From RGIG5612 sp045627365 (GTDB taxonomy: Bacteria > Bacillota > Clostridia > Lachnospirales > Lachnospiraceae): a DNA stretch of 64,000 nt. Positions 50,645 through 60,603 of the stretch are shown here, in pieces. A program made the translations under genes and the position numbers. The stretch covers positions 33,641 through 97,640 of the forward strand of contig JAZQNN010000017.1 in assembly GCA_045627365.1 (NCBI GenBank), given 5' to 3'. The notes under the pieces are model-generated. The model saw nothing but the letters and a program-made list of their open reading frames with translations. It searched no databases and had not been told where the DNA came from. Positions within the stretch are counted from its first letter, which is position 1. Each line of letters opens with the position of its first letter.

Positions 50645-53600
50645 TTATTCCGTTACCTGAAGTTTGCCGAATATAAGTACTATATTGTAGTTCTTTGCCA
50701 GAGTATTACTGTGCAGCTCGTAAGTAAATGCATTCTCCGTGATTCCCACAGCCTTTCTGAACGCTTCGACTGAGAACATGTAGTCAGCGCCTTCTGTCTG
50801 TGCAAATCCGTCGCCGCCCACAGTGATGTCTGTCACCGGATCGTTCTTCTTGAGCGATTCGACCTTCGTCTGCTCAACCGTAGCTGTTGCGCTTGCGGAT
50901 GTTATTTCAACATTTCTTTTTCCTACGCGGAAGTTCAGTTCCTTGGTATCGTGTTTCCAGATCAGGAACTTGCTGGTCTTGCTTGTGCTCTCGCCCACAG
51001 CTTTGCCTGTTACTTCAAGGACTACATATGTATTCATCTTGTAAGCGCCGGCGTTCATTATTGTCGTGTCGGCAATTGCAGCTGCCTCCTCGTCCGCTTC
51101 GAAGATCCTGACGATATTGGTCGTTTCTACAATGACGCTGCCTTCGTCCGTACCAAACATATTGTCGGTATCGTCCATTTCGTAGTAGTAGCTTGCGTTC
51201 TTCTTGTCATAAACAACGAACTTGTCAGATACATAAACCTTCGATACATCCGGCTTGATATAGAAATCAATTACAGCCGTATGGGTGTTTGCATCCTGAT
51301 GGATCGTTACGGAGTTCTTGCCGATGGTCTTGCCGTCGTACTTGAGGTTGATGAAGCTGTAATTTGCATATTCCTCAGGAAGCGAGAAGTTAACAAGCGC
51401 GTACTGATCGTAAGCCAAGACACTTTCTGTCTTGAGAAGGTATGTCTTCTCATCCTCCTCGAATGTGCCGATGTTGTCCTTGTCGGCCTCAACATATGAG
51501 TCGAATACTCCGTAGTAGTTAACCGTGTATGTCCATGGATTAACTGCGATGTATCTGAGCTCGACTGTCTGGCTCTCTTCTTCTACAATTACGTAGTAGG
51601 TGAGAGTATTCTTTGCATAGTATCCGTCGATTTCCGGAGCACCTATCACAAGGGTCTCGCCAACTGTACCGCCTGTCTCAAATGAGTAAAGCAGTCCTCC
51701 ATCCGAATCCTTGACGCATTTCACAGTTATATTTCTCTGCTCCAGGCCCGAGCCGCCTGTATCCTTTTCCCATCTTGCATAAAGATCGAAATTCTCTGTT
51801 ATGGCTGCGCCCTGTGAGTAGATGGTCCCACCTGTTGCTGCGGTATACCAGCCCTTGAATACAAAGCCTTCTCTGGTTGCGTCCGGAAGACTTTCCAGAC
51901 TCTTATTGAAATCAACAACAAGATAATCTACACCGCCGCCCTCATAATTGTCGTGAAGAGTGATGGTCTTCTGTGACGGAATCCACTTAGCATAAAGTGC
52001 CATGTCTGATGCCGGCATCGTCTTGAACTCGTATGGTGAGCCAGAGCAATCCGGGTTGTCATACCATCCGCCGAATGTTGCGTTCGGATCTTCCAGTAAA
52101 GCCGGAAGGGATGGAGTATAATTGTATTCTGAAGAATTGATATTCTTGCCGAATCTGACTGCGTTCTTGGTACTCAGCTGTTCGCTTCCGAAATAGTACG
52201 TGATGTCGTAAGTGTTTCTGTCATAGTAGAAGTAGAAATTCTTCGTTCCGCTTATAGTTGTATTTTCACTCTTAACATTCGTGTATCCTGTAATACCCTT
52301 AGCGCTGAATCCGCTTTCGGTAAGTGCGGTCTGACCAAAGTCGGTGTTTTCAATATATTCGTTTCCTTCGGTCGCCTGAAGCAGATAATGAAGCTTTACA
52401 GTGATCCAGCCGCTCTGCCAGTCTACATAGTATGTCGTGGTATCGCCGTTATTCTTGTTCTGTATCAGCTCGGATGTGGCATCAAATCTCTTGGAAGCAT
52501 AGTTCGTTCCACCCGAATAATGCCATGCGTGGAACTTGTAGTTGGTCTTAACATTATCGAAATTATCAGCGGCAGGCCATTTAGCTGAGATGTCCTCTCC
52601 AAGAACAACTTCGATCGTATATTTATCGCCGGTCTTGGTATAGGTTCTATCGCCAATTGTCATCGTTGTGTTGGTGCCCGTATTGGTATTATTCAGGTCA
52701 AATTCGAAATAATACGTATTCAGGTCATAGTAAGCGCATACGACCGTGCTTCCGTCCGCCTTAACAGCCGCGCTGGTAGTCTTGGCTGCATTGTAATGAT
52801 AGTATTCGCTGTTAGTAAAGGTGCCTGCGCCGTTGTTGCCGGAAACAGTCGTTCCGATCTGTGCGGTCATTGCTGCGCTGCTCTTGATATACGAATAGGT
52901 CGTCTTGTCGACATTCTGCTTAAAGTATGCGATTCGGTAGGATGCATTTGCAGCTGTCCACTTAGCGTATACTGTCACATTTCCGAGCAGAGTCACTTCA
53001 TGATCGGTTGTATTTATCGGCTGCGTGCAGTTCTCATCCAGATACCAACCTGCGAATGTATAACCATACTTGACGGGAGCCGGATCATATGCAGAGTTGG
53101 TTGTATAGCAGCTTTCCGAATGTGATTTGTGCTCTTCCTTGCCGCAGGATAATACCCAACTGTAGGTATTGCCGCTGACTATCGAGGTGTAGCATCCTAT
53201 GGTTTTGTTGTCTTTAGCTTTTGCAGTCGGAACTGCAGTGTGCGTATGAAGTTCTTTGGTACATGTGAGGATCTGGGTCTCGTTTGCTTCGTATGCGGAA
53301 ACAGCTGCGCCGTAAAGACCCTCCACGCTCGGAACATATGAGCCGCCCTGCGAGTTGTAGATCAGGAAACAGGTCGCTCTGTCATATTCAACTGTTACGA
53401 TATATTCTACGGCTGAGCCATACTTGGACTTATCCTGAGTTGTAGCTTTCACAGGTGCAGCCTCAGTTGTGATAAGCTCGAATCCCGTCAGTTTTTCAAA
53501 CATGAAGTCCGGATTCTCTCCGTCAGGCGCGTAGAAATTCTTTCCGAAGCGGTCAAGTATATAGGCCTCGCCTGCTTTGTAGTTGCTGATGTAGTTGGTT

Positions 53601-56600
53601 GACGTACTGTTCGCATTTGTATCGTTGAACTTGTAAATGATCCTGTACGCGTATGTATTGTTCGGTTTTTTAGCAGCCGGGATCGTGTAGAGTACTACAA
53701 GGTTGTAATTCTGGCTGACCGCATTCAGCGAGAACTTTACAGTTCCGGCGCTTGCGTTCATGGTTGCAACGCCGTCGGACTGCGGTGTTGCCGATGTCTG
53801 CTTATCGAAATATGTAAGCTTCTTGGTTACGCCCTGCTGACCGTCAAATTCAGCGATCACCGGAAGTGTTACCGTATCGGTGAATGACTGACCGGCTTCG
53901 ACTCTGATACTGTACTGTCCGTGTCCGTCGGTACGGTATCTCGGTACGCTGTTAATGTACTCAGCAGATGCAAGTGTCTCCTCTCCTGCGATACTGTACA
54001 TGAAGTCGATCGTGATATTGTAATAATCGACCTTCTCGTACTTTGCGAAGAAGTTCGCATCAGTGCCAATCAGTTCGTCTGATTCGAAATCGACCGGCTC
54101 TGTAAAAGCAGAATCCTTATACCAGGCGGCAAGCCTGTATCCTTCGATATTTCTTGAAGGAATGATCTTAGCAAGATCTGAGTATTTCGTTTCTTCAGTT
54201 ATCTTGTAAGCATTGCCGATCTGCTCAAAATCGGTATTCGCGCCGGTGCTGTCATAGAAGAACTTCGCGTACTTCGTTGCGTCTTCTTCGTAAACGCCTA
54301 TCGCAAAAAGGTCACCCGTTGCGTACTCTGCCGGAACAGACATAAATCCGTCGCTGATATCATCGGCACTGTATTCGCAAAGCTCTTCTCCTGCTGCGTT
54401 GAAAAGTCCGATCGTATTCGCGAACATGTATTCTTTGACAACATCAGGATTGCCCTTGATGATGTCCGAAAGGTTCTCCATCTTCGGCATGAGGATCTCA
54501 AGATTCTCGCCCTCGTTAAATTCCTGCACGCCGAGGTCGCCGCTCATGTAGACCAGTGCTTCGCTTCCGCTCTTTGACGGATCAACATAGCCAAAGGTGA
54601 TCGTATGTGTTATGGTCTCGCCTTCGAAGATCGGCTGCCAGTCGCCGTAATACGTCTTGAGGCCGCCGTCATTATCAAATTCGAATTCTGTCCAGATCGA
54701 GAACGGATACTCTCTCTGTTTTGACTCGAGTTCCTCTCTCTTAAGAGATGCGTCATACGGATAAGTCCTGGACTGCATAAGGTTCTCATTTCCGCTCTCG
54801 TCAGTGTTGGTTGCCGCGATCGGGTTGTTGCTGCCCTTTACGTAATGCGCGTCTGCGATCTTGCTGTCCAGTGCAGCGTTGCCTGTGATGCCTATCTCGT
54901 CTCCCTCATAAAGCTCCGGCAGGTAATATACCTGACTGGCTGTTGAAGAAGTATTCTTTCCGATTACTGCTCCGTAATTGGTAAAGCCCATGTCTGCCTT
55001 GTGAACAGGAGCTACGGTGTAGACCGTGTTCATATGAGCGGTTCCGCTTCCGAGGATTCCGCCTGCGGAGTTGTTGCCCGAAACTGAAGCAGCACTGAAA
55101 GAATTCTCGATAGTTGCAACTGCGTTCGTTGCGCCAACCAGACCGCCGGCGTTGCCGGATGTGGATACTACGTTAAAGTCTGCTGCCTTATCTGTCTTAT
55201 ATTCTGCATTCTCGGTATGTCCGCCGGCAAAGCTCTGTGCGATCTTTACATTTGCAGCGCTGCCTACCAGGCCGCCGGCATTGGATGTTCCGTTTACGCG
55301 TACGCTTGCTGCGGATTTATTGATCTCAACTTCGCCGGTCGATACGCCTACCAGTCCGCCGGCATTGAGTGATGCTTTGACAGTTGTCAGAGGAGCTGCC
55401 GTACTGCTCTTCTCAGAAGAAGCTGCAAGGACACCTGTCAGAGTCGTTTTGCCGTCTGTGATCGCTGCTGCCAACGTCCCCGCGTTGCCGGATGCGTTAA
55501 CTGAGAAATCTTCCAGCTTCAGATCATCAACTGCCATCGTGGCGCTGATCTGTCTGAAGAGACCTGCATTGCCTGCGCCGGTCGAGCTCATGGCAGCCGG
55601 AGCCGAATCGATCACGAAATCTGAAAGGGTCTTGTTCTGGCCATCCAGGGATGCAAGGTTCGGATTGTGAATGCCATAGAAGCTGTTATCAATATATGCG
55701 CCGTTGCCGTCTGTTCCGCCGTTTGCATAGATGCGCGGATACTTGGCTGCATCCCATGTAATGCTGTTTTGCATAACAGCGGAGGTGACAGCTGCGTCAA
55801 CGCCTGAAACCGTCTGGTCAAGATTCTGAAGCTGTCTGGTAAATCCGATATATGCGGTAGAGATGTCATCTGCTTCTGTTCCCTGCGGAGCACGTGCGAA
55901 AAGGCTGTTATCGGTATGCTTCTCAACGTCATCTTCGGCAAAGAGGGCAGGATCTTCAACCGCACCGCTCATTGCACTGACTGTAATATTCTCGCCCGGT
56001 GTAAGCTGTTCGAAAAGTTCTGCAAAATGCATACCTTCATCGGTAACCGAATCAAGCGTTGCCGTCAGGATCCCGTCTGTGATCGACATATCGGGAACGA
56101 CTGGAACTTCATCCCATGCAACGGATGTGTCGGTCACCATTCCGGATCTGATCTCGGTGATCTGCGTCTTATCTTCACTCAGGGTAATTTCAAAAATTCT
56201 GGTCTTCTTGGATGTCTGTCCGGCAACTGCAAATCCGAGTGTGCGGTCATTATCATCCATTCCGGTCAGATCGATCTTGTATTCAAGCTTATCGCCGTTA
56301 ACGATTCCTGAGTTCAGTGAATTGGCATTGAAGGAAGCCTTCCAGTCGCCGAAATGCGCAAGACCGATGATCTCGGGATAGCTGTATGTTGTAAGCTCCT
56401 GTCCCTTAACGTTGTACGGGAAGGTGTTGTCCTGAGCGGTCTCAAGATCACGCTTGGCGATGCTGTCGCCGATAGCTTCCATGCTCTTAAGCTGTACCGG
56501 GGTCTTGGCTGTCGTATTCGCTGCATTTGTAACCGGTGAGCCCTTGAGGTCTTCTCCGATGTAGAAGACATTGCTCATGGTGCTGCCTGCTGCAGCGGTG

Positions 56601-58498
56601 GTGAGGATCGCGCCCTTGTTCTCGGTGAGAGTTGCTTCCTGCGAATAGTCGTAAGCCATTGCGCTGTAGCAATCGGTTGCACTGACAACGCCGCCTGCAA
56701 GTCCTGCTGCCACACCGCCTTCTTCTGCGATGGCAAATCCGGTCGCATAGCTGGAGGTAAGTGTTGCTGTTCCTTCGCTCGTGCCTATAAGTCCGCCGAT
56801 ATTAGAACCTTCAAGGTAGCAGTCAGCGTAAGATTTGTTAATGAGAGTCGTTGCACCTGCATCTACTGCGCCAACGAGTCCTCCTGCGGTATCGCCTTCA
56901 AGGATGGTTGCTGCAAGATTGCCGTTTGAGCCTTCCGCAACGTTGTTAGCGGTATCTGTGATCTGAAGAGTTCCGGATACGACCTCGCCGACCATGCCGC
57001 CGACAGTTTTGCCGGTGATGCGGCTGACATCTGTATAGTCTGTCAGGTAAACTCTGCTGCCGACGATCTTCACGGTCTTGCTTCCTGCATCGACTTTGCC
57101 GATGAGTGCTCCGGCTGATGTCTGAGCGTTGCCTGCCAGTGTGGTATTAACCAATGATACGTTCTCGATAACAAGAGCAGCCTCTGTCTCGCCGAAGAGT
57201 CCTGCTGCCTTCACATCTGCGCGAGCCGATGCTGTAAGCGCGTCGATCACATATCCTCTTTCGATTCCCTCGGAATCGGTATAGTTAAGAGCCTTGAAGC
57301 CCGTGATGTTGTTGTTTACGATCGGAACAAACTCCAGATCGTCATAAACCAGTGCCCAGTGCTGATTCTCATCGATAACGTCTTCTTCCTCAGGAAGAGC
57401 GAATGAGATGTCCTTATCCTGAATAGCGCCGGTCACATAAGACGATACATGCGATGATTCGTCGAGGTTCTGAAGGTGACGTCCGTAACTGATCGTAGCC
57501 GTTCCCGAGGTCACGTCCGCAAATAACGGATTGAAATCTCTTGTCGCGGTTCCCGGTTTGCAGCCTGATGCGCTTGCCTCAACTGTGATAGTGAGGTTCT
57601 TGCCGGAGCACAGAGTCTCAGCCGTGGCGCCGTCCTTAAGGTCTGCGATCACATCATAGAAACGTCCGCCGTCCTTGAGGCTGTCAAGAGTGAGTTCTGC
57701 ATAAAAAGTGTCGTTGATCTTGGTAATGTCAGATTCTGAAACAGGAACGTCAACACTGATGCTGCCGCCATCACCGCCGGTGATCGTAACGACAAATTTC
57801 ATCTGGCTTATCGGCTTGCCGTTGCATGCACAGCCGATCTCTATCTTAAGCTCCTCTGCGTTCTTGATGTTGATAGTCGGCTCAAGCGGTCCCTCTTCCG
57901 GCTTCTCTACAATGCCGCCCTCGTAGTAGCCTACTTTGGCGTTGGTCTTCCTTAGACGGTTGCGCTTGATACGGTATCCGTTGTATTCGTCTTCGGTCAG
58001 TTTCGCTACGGAATATTTATTTGCCTGATACCATTCCTCGTCAGTGCTGCAGAATACTGCGAAAACATTGGCGGTCTGAACGTCATATTCGATTACCCAA
58101 TACCGGCTCCAGACCTCGTCATCGACAGCACCCCTCGGAAGAACCGTCTGTGCTGCGCGGGTATCTTTCATTTCGGAAGTTATGAAGTAGATGTTCTCAG
58201 GGTTCTTGATCTCGCTGCCGCCGGCAGATACGACGCGCTCTTCACAGGAAGTACATCCTGCGCTCTCATCGTAGAAAGAAAGGTTGCCTGCAGCTTTCAG
58301 CTTGGTCAGCTGATTCTGTGCCGCATGATAAATGATCTCTGCCTTCCGGTCGAGTTCGGTCTGACGCAGATTCCTCTGATGCGCGATGATCGCAACGATA
58401 GCTACAGCAAGCAAAATTATCACAATGGCAACAACTATCAGCAGTTCTGACATGGTATAGCCATTTTTATTCAGTTTCTTCTTGAGCAATTTTTTCAT
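50645..58498 (-). CDS. Giant pilin-anchored adhesin (2617 residues)
   Basis: A 2617-residue protein that starts as a type IV pilin: LNKNG|YTMSELLIVVAIVIILL, Glu at +5, then a helix and a pilin-like head (to about 190) with a CxxC. From about residue 335 a module with GRHLQNLD and several GGLVG-type (GLUG-like) units runs to about 700. A second copy starts near 884 (TRQLQNLD) and runs to about 1200. Then come InlB-type repeats near 1455, 1813, 2143 and 2213 (marks: GWYLDENC, GWYDNPDC, GWYTAATG), with a Cys/His stretch at about 1735-1800 (CGKEEHKSHSESCY). A MucBP-like segment lies near 2240-2300. There is no LPxTG or other wall anchor, so the pilin part is the only anchor. It would be a fibre-tip or fibre-side adhesin of about 280 kDa. 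The ribosome site is weak. Confidence 0.85.
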   Translation of the reverse strand: MKKLLKKKLNKNGYTMSELLIVVAIVIILLAVAIVAIIAHQRNLRQTELDRKAEIIYHAAQNQLTKLKAAGNLSFYDESAGCTSCEERVVSAGGSEIKNPENIYFITSEMKDTRAAQTVLPRGAVDDEVWSRYWVIEYDVQTANVFAVFCSTDEEWYQANKYSVAKLTEDEYNGYRIKRNRLRKTNAKVGYYEGGIVEKPEEGPLEPTINIKNAEELKIEIGCACNGKPISQMKFVVTITGGDGGSISVDVPVSESDITKINDTFYAELTLDSLKDGGRFYDVIADLKDGATAETLCSGKNLTITVEASASGCKPGTATRDFNPLFADVTSGTATISYGRHLQNLDESSHVSSYVTGAIQDKDISFALPEEEDVIDENQHWALVYDDLEFVPIVNNNITGFKALNYTDSEGIERGYVIDALTASARADVKAAGLFGETEAALVIENVSLVNTTLAGNAQTSAGALIGKVDAGSKTVKIVGSRVYLTDYTDVSRITGKTVGGMVGEVVSGTLQITDTANNVAEGSNGNLAATILEGDTAGGLVGAVDAGATTLINKSYADCYLEGSNIGGLIGTSEGTATLTSSYATGFAIAEEGGVAAGLAGGVVSATDCYSAMAYDYSQEATLTENKGAILTTAAAGSTMSNVFYIGEDLKGSPVTNAANTTAKTPVQLKSMEAIGDSIAKRDLETAQDNTFPYNVKGQELTTYSYPEIIGLAHFGDWKASFNANSLNSGIVNGDKLEYKIDLTGMDDNDRTLGFAVAGQTSKKTRIFEITLSEDKTQITEIRSGMVTDTSVAWDEVPVVPDMSITDGILTATLDSVTDEGMHFAELFEQLTPGENITVSAMSGAVEDPALFAEDDVEKHTDNSLFARAPQGTEADDISTAYIGFTRQLQNLDQTVSGVDAAVTSAVMQNSITWDAAKYPRIYANGGTDGNGAYIDNSFYGIHNPNLASLDGQNKTLSDFVIDSAPAAMSSTGAGNAGLFRQISATMAVDDLKLEDFSVNASGNAGTLAAAITDGKTTLTGVLAASSEKSSTAAPLTTVKASLNAGGLVGVSTGEVEINKSAASVRVNGTSNAGGLVGSAANVKIAQSFAGGHTENAEYKTDKAADFNVVSTSGNAGGLVGATNAVATIENSFSAASVSGNNSAGGILGSGTAHMNTVYTVAPVHKADMGFTNYGAVIGKNTSSTASQVYYLPELYEGDEIGITGNAALDSKIADAHYVKGSNNPIAATNTDESGNENLMQSRTYPYDASLKREELESKQREYPFSIWTEFEFDNDGGLKTYYGDWQPIFEGETITHTITFGYVDPSKSGSEALVYMSGDLGVQEFNEGENLEILMPKMENLSDIIKGNPDVVKEYMFANTIGLFNAAGEELCEYSADDISDGFMSVPAEYATGDLFAIGVYEEDATKYAKFFYDSTGANTDFEQIGNAYKITEETKYSDLAKIIPSRNIEGYRLAAWYKDSAFTEPVDFESDELIGTDANFFAKYEKVDYYNITIDFMYSIAGEETLASAEYINSVPRYRTDGHGQYSIRVEAGQSFTDTVTLPVIAEFDGQQGVTKKLTYFDKQTSATPQSDGVATMNASAGTVKFSLNAVSQNYNLVVLYTIPAAKKPNNTYAYRIIYKFNDTNANSTSTNYISNYKAGEAYILDRFGKNFYAPDGENPDFMFEKLTGFELITTEAAPVKATTQDKSKYGSAVEYIVTVEYDRATCFLIYNSQGGSYVPSVEGLYGAAVSAYEANETQILTCTKELHTHTAVPTAKAKDNKTIGCYTSIVSGNTYSWVLSCGKEEHKSHSESCYTTNSAYDPAPVKYGYTFAGWYLDENCTQPINTTDHEVTLLGNVTVYAKWTAANASYRIAYFKQNVDKTTYSYIKSSAAMTAQIGTTVSGNNGAGTFTNSEYYHYNAAKTTSAAVKADGSTVVCAYYDLNTYYFEFDLNNTNTGTNTTMTIGDRTYTKTGDKYTIEVVLGEDISAKWPAADNFDNVKTNYKFHAWHYSGGTNYASKRFDATSELIQNKNNGDTTTYYVDWQSGWITVKLHYLLQATEGNEYIENTDFGQTALTESGFSAKGITGYTNVKSENTTISGTKNFYFYYDRNTYDITYYFGSEQLSTKNAVRFGKNINSSEYNYTPSLPALLEDPNATFGGWYDNPDCSGSPYEFKTMPASDMALYAKWIPSQKTITLHDNYEGGGVDYLVVDFNKSLESLPDATREGFVFKGWYTAATGGTIYSQGAAITENFDLYARWEKDTGGSGLEQRNITVKCVKDSDGGLLYSFETGGTVGETLVIGAPEIDGYYAKNTLTYYVIVEEESQTVELRYIAVNPWTYTVNYYGVFDSYVEADKDNIGTFEEDEKTYLLKTESVLAYDQYALVNFSLPEEYANYSFINLKYDGKTIGKNSVTIHQDANTHTAVIDFYIKPDVSKVYVSDKFVVYDKKNASYYYEMDDTDNMFGTDEGSVIVETTNIVRIFEADEEAAAIADTTIMNAGAYKMNTYVVLEVTGKAVGESTSKTSKFLIWKHDTKELNFRVGKRNVEITSASATATVEQTKVESLKKNDPVTDITVGGDGFAQTEGADYMFSVEAFRKAVGITENAFTYELHSNTLAKNYNIVLIFGKLQVTE

Positions 58499-58607
58499 CT
58501 ATTCGTTCTGTTCGTTGTCCGGTTATGATCCCGACTCTTTGTCCATTTCCTGAATAACAAGAAAAAAGTTTCACGAAAAAGGGGTACAAACCCCCAATGG
58601 TATCTTG

Positions 58608-58636
58608 ATTATACGTTATCGTTTTTTAATTATCAA
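58608..58636 (-). promoter_or_regulatory. Promoter for the giant pilin and downstream pilus genes
   Basis: On the minus strand: -35 TTGATA (58636-58631), 17 bp, -10 TATAAT (58613-58608). It gives a leader of about 100 nt, which contains a small GGGG/CCCC hairpin followed by TTTTT (about 58579-58597). Confidence 0.8.
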
Positions 58637-58713
58637 TATTTAAATCATAAAATATTTAAAGGAACGTATACATGATGAATTGCCGGAGTATGATATTTAG
58701 CCCTTCAGGGCAT

Positions 58714-58741
58714 AAAAAAATCGGGACCGAAGTCCCGATTT
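58714..58741 (-). terminator. Terminator after the major pilin
   Basis: AAATCGGGAC / GTCCCGATTT stem with a stable TTCG loop on the minus strand and seven T after it. It ends the major pilin transcript, so the giant gene depends on its own promoter or on read-through. Confidence 0.93.
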
Positions 58742-58767
58742 TTATAATTTGGATTGTGCTGTCTGAA

Positions 58768-59193
58768 TTACTTTGCTACAGCAGAAAGTGAAAGAGTATC
58801 TTCACCGTCCGCAAGAACAAATGTAAGAGAATACTCACCAGGCTCTCCGCCAAGATCCGCGGTCAATACTGCTGCATCGTAGAAAGCAAGTTCTTCTACT
58901 GTGTTGTTCCAACCAGGCTGCTCGCCCTTGAATTCAACGCCCGAAACAACAACCTGTGCAGGAGTGCTTTCTGTTGCAGCTGTGAATGCAGCCTTACCTG
59001 TTGTCTCTTCTGTCAGGAAAGCAACTGAAGCTTCTGCATAAGCATCACGGATGTTAGCAGCTGAAACAGCGTCACGTGACTTCTCAAGCAGGCTTGTGAA
59101 GATTGGAATAGCGATTGCAACCAGAACAGCGATGATTGCTACTACAATAAGTAACTCGGCCAGTGTAAAGCCTTTTTTGTTCATTTTTTTCAT
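58768..59193 (-). CDS. pilA: Major type IV pilin
   Basis: A 141-residue pilin: leader MKKMNKKG, then FTLAELLIVVAIIAVLVAIA with Glu at +5, a helix to about 60, and a small beta-rich head (about 80 residues) with no disulfide (no Cys). A strong own promoter (TTGACA-18-TACAAT) and own terminator, with an AAGGAAAA site before the ATG, suggest high expression. It is the best candidate for the main shaft subunit. Confidence 0.93.
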   Translation of the reverse strand: MKKMNKKGFTLAELLIVVAIIAVLVAIAIPIFTSLLEKSRDAVSAANIRDAYAEASVAFLTEETTGKAAFTAATESTPAQVVVSGVEFKGEQPGWNNTVEELAFYDAAVLTADLGGEPGEYSLTFVLADGEDTLSLSAVAK

Positions 59194-59255
59194 TTAAGTT
59201 TTCCTTTCTTTATTGGTGAAGTACAACCTTTTAATCACAAATTTATCGTGAAAAA

Positions 59256-59285
59256 ATTGTACAACGGTTTTCGCGTGACTGTCAA
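59256..59285 (-). promoter_or_regulatory. Strong promoter for the major pilin
   Basis: On the minus strand: perfect -35 TTGACA (59285-59280), 18 bp, -10 TACAAT (59261-59256). Leader of about 55 nt. Confidence 0.82.
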
Positions 59286-59348
59286 TATGTTTTTTTCTGT
59301 CTTTTTTACAACTTACGCGCATCTATTTTTTCTTATTTGTGAAAAAGG

Positions 59349-60563
59349 CTACATTACGTCGTACATTTCGAACATAGCAACATAAATCGCAATTACTATG
59401 AAGCCCGCAATCAATGCTATGAAAATAAGCACAGCCGGCTCAAGTTTGGACAGTGCTGCCTGCGTTGCAGCATCCAGTTCGCTGTCATAATATCCGGCAA
59501 CGGTATTAAGGGTTTCTTCAAGTTCACCGGTCTCTTCGCCTACCGCCGTCATATCAACAAGGATGTCAGGAAGTACCGCTGCTTCTCTCAATGAATCTCC
59601 GAGGCTCTTGCCTTCCTCGATCCTGCCTGTCATCTGACCGATCTTGTTGGCGATATAGTAATTGGAGATGACCTTGCTGGTGATCTTGAGAGACCTGGTT
59701 ATCGGAAGGCCCGCGCCGATAAGAGTAGTCATCGTGTTGGCAAATTCCGATGCCGCGGTAAGCAGATGGATGTTGCCAAGTATCGGGAGCTTGAGTTTAA
59801 GCTTAGCGCAGTTGATCCTTCCCGACTCGGTGTTCTCATAGATCTTGTAGGCCACGATAAGCACAACGATAACCAGAAGAATGATCCACCAGGCATGCTG
59901 GAAGAAATTGGATATACCGATAAGCGCCCTGGTTATTCCCGGGATCTCTGAGCCGTAAGCGTCGAAAATCGAGGTGAACGTAGGAACGACCTTGACCATC
60001 AGTACGATAACTACGATGATCGCGATGATAATAACGAATATCGGGTATGCAAGCGCCTGTTTGACCTTGGTCTTGATCTTGACCTGCTTGTCAAAGTGCT
60101 TGTACATGGTCTCGAAGGCTTTGTCCAGATTACCTGACTCCTCGCCTGCACGTATCGTTTCGATAAATGTGACCGGAAGGAACTTGGAGCCATGCGCTTC
60201 GAAGCTGGCGCTCAGCGAGCGGCCGCCCTCTACATCACCGGCTACGGACTCCAGGAGCTTCTTGAGCTTTTTGTCCGTGGTCTTCTGAGCGATGAGTTGA
60301 ACGGTTCGTCCGACCGGAACACCTGATTTCAGGATGATCGCAAACTGCGAGCACATCAAGGTGAACGCTTTCTGGTTCATCTTGTTGGCGTCGAGTTCCA
60401 TGTTAAGCAGCCCTTCACTCTTTTCCCCGATTTCCTGGATCTTGGTGATCACGCTGCAGGTTTCTTTGATCTTGGAGACGGCTTCAAGCTCATCGTAGGC
60501 ATCGATGACGCCGGATACATTTGCACCGTTTTTTGAAACTGCCGAATACTTGAATTTAGCCAA
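59349..60563 (-). CDS. pilC: Type IV pilus platform protein PilC
   Basis: A 404-residue GspF/PilC-family membrane protein with two homologous cytosolic helical domains (FETMYKHFDKQVKIKTKVKQ in the first half; EEGKSLGDSLREAAVLPDI in the second) and three membrane helices. VIDAYDELEAVSKIKE at the N-terminus is also typical. It is the inner-membrane platform that couples PilB/PilT rotation to pilin insertion. Confidence 0.95.
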   Translation of the reverse strand: MAKFKYSAVSKNGANVSGVIDAYDELEAVSKIKETCSVITKIQEIGEKSEGLLNMELDANKMNQKAFTLMCSQFAIILKSGVPVGRTVQLIAQKTTDKKLKKLLESVAGDVEGGRSLSASFEAHGSKFLPVTFIETIRAGEESGNLDKAFETMYKHFDKQVKIKTKVKQALAYPIFVIIIAIIVVIVLMVKVVPTFTSIFDAYGSEIPGITRALIGISNFFQHAWWIILLVIVVLIVAYKIYENTESGRINCAKLKLKLPILGNIHLLTAASEFANTMTTLIGAGLPITRSLKITSKVISNYYIANKIGQMTGRIEEGKSLGDSLREAAVLPDILVDMTAVGEETGELEETLNTVAGYYDSELDAATQAALSKLEPAVLIFIALIAGFIVIAIYVAMFEMYDVM

Positions 60564-60603
60564 TTTTTCTTCCTCGCTGTCTCTGTATGAATATCAGTAG
60601 CAT

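Noticed and set aside
50951..51499. Open frame of 182 codons antisense to the giant pilin gene
   Set aside because: The giant frame is unbroken with repeat motifs throughout; the antisense frame has no start signal or domain.
58499..58607. c-di-GMP riboswitch in the leader of the giant pilin gene
   Set aside because: The leader lacks the conserved segments of class I or II aptamers that I know; only a small hairpin is visible.
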